NCBI GenBank assembly: GCA_037179385.1
Contig: CM074200.1
Span: forward strand, 36,893,884 to 36,957,883
Source of the DNA: Holothuria scabra
Lineage: Eukaryota; Echinodermata; Holothuroidea; Aspidochirotida; Holothuriidae
Direction: 5' to 3'
Length of the DNA: 64,000 bases
Positions 56,601-64,000 of this stretch are shown here, in pieces; position 1 is the stretch's first letter; the number at the start of each line of letters is the position of its first letter. The notes beneath the pieces were generated by a model. That model saw only the letters and a list, made by a program, of their open reading frames with translations, made no database searches and was not told where the DNA came from. The position numbers were made by a program, and so were the translations under genes.

Positions 56601-59600
56601 GCATATCTTTGTTTAATTACTAGCTCAACCCAGGAAATGTTGGTAGATAGAACTTATGTGGTAGTGTGGGGTAAAATGTCTGTCTCTCTCTTCAAAAGGT
56701 TTCAGTGTTTTCAAATCACTTCGGATGTGGATGTAATGTGTACAAGAGGATGATTATAGTCATGGCAAAGGATGTTAAGATTTTGGAGAAGAGTGATTGA
56801 GGAATTAGTTCAGTTTTGATATTTTAAAAAAGTGCTTCAGCTGGTGTTCCCTTTACATTTAGTTATCAACATTTCAGTCGTTTCATGTGTAGTGCTGCTA
56901 TAGCTATGTGTAAAATATCTTTAGGGAGTGTGTTTGTGTGCTGAGGTGAATGTGTTCATTTGAGCTGGAGCCTTGAAGGCTGCTGTGGCAGAGTTTCCTT
57001 AGCATGGAAGTAATACTGTATCTGGGACTTACATGCTGAAAGCAAACTGCTGCTACAGCAAAGCAGTATCTGTAACACAGCTTTTTGCACACCCATGGGT
57101 CCTTTTTTTATCCATGAAATTCCTATGTTTGGCTCATCATCTCTTGTTTTCATGGTGTAATTGAAGCTAAAGTCTTGAAGAATGTTGAAGGTTTTCTTTT
57201 CTCCCTCAAAGCCTAGTGTCAATTGAGGAATCAATTGCTTAGAAAAATATGTGTTAAAAGAGAAAGTGCAGTCACCCCAGCTTGGGTTGGTTTAGTAGAA
57301 TATCCTATTTTATGATTGTTTTCCTCAATTGTGAAATCAAATTTGATTGGAGTAACTGCTTGGTTTACATGTAAATCCCAAAATATTGTGACGGATACTA
57401 AGTTCGTTAAGAAGTAAGAAGGAAAATGTGAGATTTAGCTGTTACTTCAAAATAGGTTTGAGTTAACTGTTCTTGTCCTTTACCGAGCAATAATACCTAC
57501 ATTTAAAGTGCAACACTGTTCAACTGCTAGGTGTAAAGTGTCACATAATTAGCACTAAGATATGAATACTACGATTGTATTCAAAATAAAAACTGAACAG
57601 ATCATTACATTTAGAAGTGTTGAGCTCCTGCAGCAGTTGCTGCTCTAGTTTAAAATTTGAACACACATTTTCCAAGGCTGTGGGTTATTTAGGATGTTAA
57701 CAACTAACCCCTTTAAATTACCTGCATCAGTCAAAGAACATATTAGCAAATCCTCCAGGCTATGTAATGATGTCTTTTGGACTCTTTGTCCCAAATTTAG
57801 TTGTGAAAATTTTGGTTAATAATGTTATCTATAAGCATTTATATTGGTAATGTAAACCAGGGTACAATTTTCTGGTGGACTGTTTTGAGAAAAAATGCCC
57901 CTTGAAAAACTTTTATGAGGACCTTCAACAGTTTTCATTATGTTTTTGCATGGGTAGTTTAAGGAATGAGATGTTGACCTTTTGCATCAATTTCTATTTT
58001 TCCTCTTTCAACATTTTTAGGCAGGAGTGGGGGTGGGGGCATACAGTCCATTGACAGAATTGTCAGTCACCTGCATGTATTTTGAAATTTATTTATCATT
58101 TTTTTATGTGATACAGCCTGAAGAGTTAGGGATGGCTGAAAGCTTTCATTTAGGAGAAGGACAGTTTACTAGGAGAGTAGTTCATTCCTACATTCCAGAG
58201 CTGTACTCCAGTGTAATGACATTTGATATGGGACAAGGGATGATGCCGTGGGTACATTCTACAGTAGAGGTAAGGGTCAAAGGTTAATGAGTTGTGTAAT
58301 ATCTTTGTTGGTTGTGATTATTGAAAACTAAACATGTCATCAAAAAGTTTTGAAATCTTATTAAAGTGTGCAAAAGTCATGAAATTCATAAAAACTGAGT
58401 GAAGTCATGAAAAAGTACTGCAAATGTTCACAACATGGCTTACTTTACACTCAATGGTAATATTCAAATGTTAAATCATGCCTCATTCCAAATCTGCTAT
58501 TCTCTTCATCTTTATTTTTATGTAAAATGTCAAGAGAAATGTCATGGAAGTTTTCCATTTGGTCCTGGAAAGTCATGGAAAAGTCATGAGAAAGTGCAGG
58601 AATTCAGGTACAAGAAAAGAAAATCACACATTTGTGAGAGAGACTTGTCCCCAAAAATGAAAAGAAAAAAAATTCAGTTTTTCCCATACCTCATGAGTAT
58701 TTACCACCAGAAGCTTCCAGAACTTGCAAAAAAGAGCACAGTAGGAAAATGTGTTGTAGCACATGAACAGCTGTCCTTTTTAGGATGGGAAACCCATTTT
58801 GAAAATAGTTTGTACTGGTCTTGATTTTCCAAATTTTGCATCCTTTAAACATTCAGTGGGATGGAGACATATATATTTTTAAACTGTTTAATTATAGGGA
58901 ATGGTATAAGCTTTGGGCAGTGTTTATTGTAAGAAATAGTTAAAGAAAAACCTACTTATACTATATAATCCAGCATTTACAGCTTGCCTGTGTCTTGAAT
59001 CAAAACTTGATTGGGATTTACTTTTCAATAAGGTTTTATATTTAGAACTGCTGGTGCAGTATTTAAAGGCCCACTTCTCTCACCCCAAACAGTACCAATT
59101 CTCCTAACCTTCTTACTTAAGCCCCTCATACAATTGTCTGTAATTCCTCCTCATCCAGACACATTCCAGGTTTATTGCTTCAGGGTGAGTATAAAAAACT
59201 CAATGTGTATAATCAAAACACTCTCAGTGCAGTTCATGCTGTGTAATGCACTCTTCGGTAATCTGCAATGTTTGAATGAGCTGTCAGTCAAAGAGCTGAG
59301 CCAATTGAGAATTTTGGTACTCCCATACAAGAATTGTAGTTTGAGGTGAGAGGGATGGTCCTTTAAGTTTCCTGTAAATCAGTAGTTATTAGCTTTGATT
59401 TTTACTCTTTTTTTTTTTTTTTTTTTATGTTGTGACTTATTATCAATTGCTACTTTTTGTATTATTTCTGGTTCTCACATAGACAAGCTCCAGAAGTAGG
59501 AACCATAGGGGACGTGGCCATGGTAGGGGGCGAAGACCACATGTTCATATTGAACACCTTTATCACCAGGCAGAGGATGACTATGAGGTAAGGATTGCCA

Positions 59601-62534
59601 TCTTTTTCCACAAAGGTTAGTTAGTCAGTTAGATTGAGTTTTGGGACTTAACCTTTAACAGTTGTTATGGGTCCTTTTGGACCCAGACGGAGAGCACGAC
59701 TGTCCCCCAGCTTTACTGTTTCACGCGGAGCTTGAAACTGCGAGTAGCTACCCGAAAATTTAGCCACAACAACCAGAGAGACAATGGTTTAAGGTCACAG
59801 GGTCAATAGCCCACAGAAGCCGATGCGGGGCGTGCTACGTCCGCTTTTCCACCCACTCCCGAGGTGCGCAAATATGCCCCAATTGGAGCACAACGGTAAA
59901 GGGCTAAGTTTCCAACCAATTGGTTTAAGCCTGGCCAGCCACAGCCTTTTTTCTTGTTGTTCCTTCCACATAGTGTATAGACTGGTAGTTTATTATAGAG
60001 GTAAAGCATCTGCCTCTCCCCTGGGACGTCTTGGTTTTATTCTCAGGTCAAGTCATACCAAAGACTTTAAAATAGAACCTACTGCTGTTGTGCATGATGC
60101 TCCACACAAGCATTGGAGTAGGAAAACCCTCAGCTGAGGTAAAAAAGCTGGGGTCCTGCTAAATTAAACCAGAAGGTTATAGACGAATCCAATTAACGCT
60201 TGTGTTTAGTGACTGTAGGCAGCCATTAGTGGGGTCTTTCAGTCTTTAATCGTCTTCATTTATTGTCTGCATGAATTTCAAATCCTCATGTTCAGTGAAG
60301 TTGAGAAAATCAAGATACACTTCAGTGTACAACCATCCATGGAACAGGTAAGGAAGGAAATTAAAAGATTAAAGGTGATGCAGACCATGACAATCTGTCT
60401 GGATTCGTCTATAAGTCGAGGTCAAGAGCATTGATCTGGTTAAGTGATGGAAGGGGGAGGGGGGCAAAAATTTTCCAGTAGCAGGACCCTCAGATCCTCT
60501 CTGTGACAGGATTTGTCTGTAAACAATCAACCCACATGAACAAGAGCTTCCCCTGCTATACACAACAAAGAAACAAGCATTCACCCTCACATTGACATGC
60601 ATATACACAAAACATAGGTACTGTAGATTGTGCATTAATGCAGTAATATTGCTTAAAATTGATGTTTACTAGAAGCCCTAAAGTCATATCTGTTCAGAGC
60701 AATGTTACATTTTGTTTATTCTGCCTGTTGTGTTTTAAATCTACCCAAAATATTAAAGGGGGGGGGGGGGGGGGCAAAACGGTACGTTTGTCCCCCCTTT
60801 ATTTTCATTGGTGGGGCAATCGCCTCCCTGCCCTCCAGGATCAATGCCCATGGTCAATGTGTCAAACACCAACAACCAAACCAAACCACTTAGAGTAAAA
60901 TAATGTGAATGATGTGTCAAAAACAATATAAGCTATGTTATAAGTGTGACTGATGTCAGTTGCCATGTTCAAGAGCTGATCTGGAAAAGACAGGCTCCAG
61001 TGTGCAAAGTATGCACTGGGTATCCAGTTCAGAAGAAAAGTTGTGATGACTGCCATATTATTGAGGAGCATAGCTGGAAGCCATTCAAAATACTGTATAA
61101 AAGATTTTAACAACAACTGCACACTATAACTCAATTATTTGTTCGTGATATCTGCTTTTAGTCTGTTTCAACATGTTGTCCTTAATATATAAATATTGTG
61201 TGCAAGAATAAAGGCATGGGGTGGGGAGTTTGGTAAGCTTATGTGGTTGAAATCAATTGTTGATAAAATGTGAAATAAGGTCATATTAGAAGGGGTATTT
61301 CAGATTGAGCATCTGTGTATTTGTTCTCTGTTGTCTGTGTGTATGCATGTCAATGTATTCTGGCTTTACAAATTCTTTCAGGATAAATTTCTATTTCTAT
61401 CCCCTGGTCAGAGGCTCCTTGAACTGGAGGAACAACTAGGACCAGCTGTTTCACACGGACTGCCACCAGAGATCTTGACTCAGTTGCCAACATTTAAATT
61501 TCAGGGAGACTCTAATAAACAGACCAAGGATGATGAGTGTAGCTGTACTATCTGTATGGCAGATTATCAGATTAATGAAGACCTCAGAAGGCTACCATGC
61601 TTCCATGCCTATCATCGAGACTGTATTGATCGTTGGTTTCAGGTATGAATTAAGATTTATCTTTTCATAGAAAACTTTCAGTGAAGAGGTGTCTTGGGAG
61701 GGCTTTACAGTCACCATCTTGAAAATTGAGGTGGTACATTTTAAGTTTGTGAAACTAGTAGTGCTAGTCCAACTGTAGAATAGTATCAGGTCTGTTTAAT
61801 GTTGACATAATAGTGTTTCATTTTATGATTTAAAGATCATTGTTTGTTGATATGAATAGCCTTGCTATTGTAAATTGGTGTGTATACTAAACCATAAGAA
61901 GGTGTGCAAGTGTATTTTAATTTCACTTCTTGGAAAACTTGAGACTGGCAATCCCAGTCTCCCAGTCCCAGAATGGGTTTGGGTCTTTAGAATATGCCCA
62001 TGGTATTCCCTGCATGTTGTAATAGGTGACTGAAAGGGAGGCCTCTAGGCTCCAACTGTATTTAAACTTCTTTGTTTGTAGCTGGTTCTGTGTAGCTCAT
62101 TCATGTTGGTATATTATTAAATTTCATCTGACTAACCCAGTCTCCCAGAGTAAACATAAAGTTACAGGAAGTCACTTAAAATATTATTTAGTACTGTTTC
62201 AGGGGGAGAATGAGATGATTGTTTTGCATTCAAGTTGTATTCAAAATATCTCGGCTTCCTGTAGCTAAGAGAATACTCACAGGGAATGTCTATTAGACTC
62301 ATCTTTAAAAGGGAAAGTCCCCTTTGAACAAAGTTTAAAAATTTGAGGTTTAATATAATTTGAAGAGTTTTTATAAAAGTACATTTTTATAGTTTTCCAT
62401 AAAAAGTATAAAGACAGCCTTTAATAATAAATTGTAATTAAATGACATCATAATGTCAACAAATCTCTGTTTCATTGTCCCCTCAGAACAGCTCTGCATG
62501 TCCAGTGTGTAGAGTAAGGGTAGAACTGGGCTAG
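53605..62534 (+). CDS. RING-H2 E3 ubiquitin ligase with SIM-like and MIU-like motifs
   Basis: Coding exons 53643-55881, 56408-56529, 58117-58269, 59483-59587, 61382-61642 and 62487-62534 join in frame to 975 codons plus TAG. The start ATG at 53643 is the first in frame after a TAG. Residues 1-680 are Ser/Lys/Glu/His-rich, likely disordered and nuclear (KKKVKQD, KRRKD). SUMO-interacting-like cores with nearby acids: VDVI (687-690) and VILLDDE (719 on, after DDDDS). LEADEAMARRLQ (761-772) resembles an inverted ubiquitin-interacting motif. An RG-rich patch (HRGRGHGRGRRP) follows at about 846-857. The RING-H2 finger at 928-968 has spacing C-x2-C-x14-C-x-H-x2-H-x2-C-x10-C-x2-C with all ligands present. 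Function: E2-dependent ubiquitin transfer (RING family); targeting of SUMO-modified proteins is inferred. Ortholog uncertain: the arrangement recalls Arkadia/RNF111 and RLIM-type ligases but matches neither. Confidence 0.88.
53643..55881 (+). CDS. E3 ligase gene, first coding exon
   Basis: A 2239-nt exon with 38 nt of 5' leader from 53605 (acceptor ctctttgtag). It holds the whole disordered region and both SIM-like cores, and ends in phase 1 at GATGAAG with donor GTAAGT. Reading through the donor gives a stop at 55932, so a retained intron would yield a form without RING. Confidence 0.88.
56408..56529 (+). CDS. E3 ligase gene, MIU-like exon
   Basis: The acceptor is ctttgtcttag and the donor is GTAAAG. 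Encodes GSITPGTAAAINQLEADEAM then ARRLQLEFDREEAYVRTPPQ. The DEAMARRLQ core is the ubiquitin-binding-like motif. Confidence 0.88.
57258..57478. mobile_element. TTAA MITE, family B, within a larger repeated segment
   Basis: Left TTAA at 57254-57257; right flank decayed (TTAC). Ends aagagaaagtgcagtcaccc and gttcttgtcc. About 110 nt of left flank (57146-57253) is also shared with the copy at 63785, so the MITE moved or was copied with its surroundings. In an E3 gene intron. Confidence 0.6.
58117..58269 (+). CDS. E3 ligase gene, third coding exon
   Basis: 51 codons in phase 0/0: PEELGMAESFHLGEGQFTRR ... GQGMMPWVHSTVE. The acceptor is gatacag and the donor is GTAAGG. Methionine-rich; no domain recognised. 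Confidence 0.85.
59067..59362. mobile_element. TTAA MITE, family A, best-preserved copy
   Basis: TTAA on both sides (59063-59066, 59363-59366). Ends aggcccacttctctcacccc and, from the right, aggaccatccctctcacctc. 296 bp, in an E3 gene intron. Confidence 0.8.
59395..59460. repeat. T-rich tract
   Basis: An uninterrupted T run at about 59410-59426, just upstream of the exon at 59483; it may aid acceptor recognition. Confidence 0.6.
59483..59587 (+). CDS. E3 ligase gene, RG-rich exon
   Basis: 35 codons in phase 0/0: TSSRSRNHRGRGHGRGRRPH then VHIEHLYHQAEDDYE. The acceptor is tctcacatag and the donor is GTAAGG. RG repeats suggest RNA or chromatin contacts or arginine methylation (inference). Confidence 0.85.
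59612..59970 (-). repeat. tRNA-derived SINE-like repeat split by a small insertion
   Basis: The tail gttagttagtcagttagatt at 59613 and the core gtttccaaccaattggttta from 59910 belong to one minus-strand SINE, separated by about 250 bp of unrelated GC-richer sequence. The right part stops near 59960. Confidence 0.65.
59655..59906. mobile_element. MITE nested in the SINE, TAA target duplication
   Basis: Ends CCTTTAACAGTTGT and, from the right, GCCCTTTACCGTTGT, flanked by TAA on both sides (3-bp duplication as in PIF/Harbinger elements). Removal restores ggact-TAA-gtttccaacc of the SINE. Confidence 0.6.
59995..60140 (+). repeat. tRNA-derived SINE-like repeat, head half
   Basis: Head agaggtaaagcatctgcctc and ggttttattctcagg, then core start gtgcatgatgctccac and gcattggagtagg on the plus strand, facing the minus-strand half just to its left. 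Confidence 0.65.
60141..61381. other. E3 ligase gene intron, nothing further recognised
   Basis: Contains G-runs at 60453-60464 and 60760-60774. No exon with proper borders was recognised; short open frames carry no domain. Confidence 0.5.
61382..61642 (+). CDS. E3 ligase gene, RING exon
   Basis: 87 codons: a helical lead-in LLELEEQLGPAVSHGLPPEI, then LTQLPTFKF, then the RING start CTICMADYQINEDLRRLPCF and HAYHRDCIDRWFQ. Six of the eight zinc ligands are here. The lead-in (GLPxEILxQLPxxxF) is common to RNF38/44 and related RING-H2 ligases. Confidence 0.93.
62487..62534 (+). CDS. E3 ligase gene, last coding exon
   Basis: Encodes NSSACPVCRVRVELG and TAG, giving the last two RING cysteines. 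The acceptor is gtcccctcag. The protein ends seven residues after the final cysteine, typical for C-terminal RING ligases. Confidence 0.93.
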   Translation, partial: NSSACPVCRVRVELG

Positions 62535-63125
62535 AATGTGTTGCCTTCTGTATGGAGTCCCAGAACATGATGCTGTGGAAAGGGAAAACAGGTATGCTAG
62601 GAGACAGGATTATATGATATGTCTTGTTTTAGAACAGCCTAACACAGGTAAACAATGATGGAGAGAATATATGTCCAGTTCCTTGCTCTCATGGAACAAG
62701 TCTGTCAGCTTCATCTGTTGAGTGGAAGAAGAAATGGGCTAGATCATAATGTCTGCAGTATGTGTCTCAAACCTTGTGTCTATTAAACAGAGAAAATGGG
62801 TGGCCTAATAGACTCGCAAATATGCCAATACTTTATGGAAGAAAGTCTTATGGAGGTGGAGAACCCACTTTCAACAACTTAATGATTTGATCTTCTGACA
62901 TAATGAACCAGTTGTTTTCAGGCATGCCCAAACTAAGAGACGACTGAACTGCTCCCCTATGTTGCTCCACGATCAAAATGCCATTTTGTAAGGCAAAGTT
63001 ATAAGGTAGAAAGTGTGTATAGAGACTTTTGATTCACTAATTTTGGACTATGAGTGTTGCAATTAATTTGATTTCAATCATGAAACAAAATGCCCCCACC
63101 ACTACACTTTCATTCACTCTGACTC
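62535..63125 (+). other. 3' untranslated region and downstream flank of the E3 ligase gene
   Basis: No open frame of note. The transcript end is unknown; a candidate signal is at 62782. Confidence 0.5.
62782..62787 (+). terminator. Candidate polyadenylation signal of the E3 ligase gene
   Basis: ATTAAA about 250 nt after the stop; a common variant hexamer. Not confirmed by other signals. Confidence 0.3.
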
Positions 63126-63225
63126 TGTCCAGTGAGCCACAACTGGAAAGGGGGCTTAAAGGGGCATGGCCAGCTCACTTTCAACTTATTGGTTAGAAAC
63201 TGAGCCATTAAACTTCATCAAACTT
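63126..63225 (+). repeat. tRNA-derived SINE-like repeat, 3' part
   Basis: cagtgagccacaactggaaa, ttattggttagaaactgagc and the aacttactaactga tail. Confidence 0.6.
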
Positions 63226-63784
63226 ACTAACTGACATTATAAAAGTGCATAAATGCCGGTAGGGGCTGTCATCCCAAGTAAGCATTTATGAATGTATTAT
63301 TTTTTGCCATTATTATATTAAGCTATTTAAGCTTAGGGGTGGCTATCGTGCATGCCATCAGAGGGAGAGGTTTAGGTTTCCCCTCTCAAAGTGTGGAAAT
63401 TTTTTGATAAAAACACGTGAATGGTGCAATTTATGACATTTATAGACTAAGTTTGAGGCTTATATATCACTGTATTTGACAACTCAACACCCTATTCTTT
63501 CTTGTGGGGTTTCGGCCAAGCTCATATCCCACCAGGAACTGCAGAATGCCCTACCAATGGGACTTGCTACCACGGGTTGAAATTGAAAACTTACATTGAC
63601 ATCACTCATGATTCACTAATGGTATTGTACAAGCATACTGATGGAGATCAACATACTGAAGGATCTCTTGTTTTCATGACATAATTGAAGCTGAAGTCTT
63701 GAAGACTGTTGAAGATTTTTACTTTTCTCACTCAAAGACTAGTGTCAATTTAGGAATTAATTGCTTGGAATAATTTGTGTTTAA

Positions 63785-64000
63785 AGAGAAGTGCAGTCAC
63801 CCCAACTTGGGTTGGTATAGTAGACTGTCCTATTTCATGATTGGTTTCCTCAATTGTGAAATCAAATTTGCTAGCAGTAACTGCTTGGTTTAAATGTAAA
63901 TCCCAAAATATTATGACAGACATTTTGATTAGAAAGATAAGAAGAAAATTGTGAGATTTAGCTGTTACTTCAAAATGAGGTTGGGGGGACTGGTCTTGTC
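63785..64000. mobile_element. TTAA MITE, family B, cut by the window end
   Basis: TTAA at 63781-63784, then agagaagtgcagtcacccca. Interior gagatttagctgttacttca is shared with 57258-57478. The left flank 63665-63780 is also shared with that copy. Confidence 0.7.

Overview
This window is eukaryotic, AT-rich and intron-rich, with GT-AG introns, tRNA-like SINE remnants, CR1/L2-type LINE pieces and many short terminal-inverted-repeat (TIR) elements. The gene content (a ciliary dynein assembly factor, ribosomal protein S13 and a RING E3 ligase) together with the style of repeats fits a marine invertebrate animal, most likely a non-vertebrate deuterostome such as an echinoderm or hemichordate. The species cannot be fixed from sequence alone.

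Layout. (1) Positions 1-23186, plus strand: the 3' part of DNAI7 (CASC1/CFAP94). Nine exons join in one frame of 407 codons plus stop, and a tenth, frame-preserving 105-nt candidate exon is present. Its introns hold two large hAT elements (5431-11202, with transposase remnants, and 15965-17374) and many smaller elements. (2) 23187-29384: intergenic, with TTAA-flanked MITEs and one copy of a 1.25-kb repeat rich in AGGTCA half-sites. (3) 29385-39259, minus strand: a complete RPS13 gene of four coding exons whose sum is the usual 151 codons. Its 6.5-kb first intron holds LINE and SINE pieces and a hairpin tandem array split by a TIR element. (4) 39260-53604: RPS13 promoter side, then a transposon-rich gap with a 5'-truncated LINE (reverse transcriptase) and a degenerate AGGTCA repeat array. 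(5) 53605-62534, plus strand: a six-coding-exon gene for a 975-residue RING-H2 E3 ubiquitin ligase with candidate SUMO-interacting and ubiquitin-interacting motifs. (6) 62535-64000: 3' flank and repeats.

The three host genes have no evident joint function; nothing here is an operon or a gene cluster. The most unusual items are: the 5.8-kb hAT transposon whose zinc-finger-coding first part is inverted between two copies of GAAACCTT, such that re-inversion would restore the frame; the E3 ligase combining SIM-like, MIU-like and RING-H2 motifs; an alternating two-hairpin tandem array; several nested insertions whose empty sites can be read directly; and repeats that pair a hairpin at one end with internal AGGTCA direct repeats. 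No clearly new cellular system was found.
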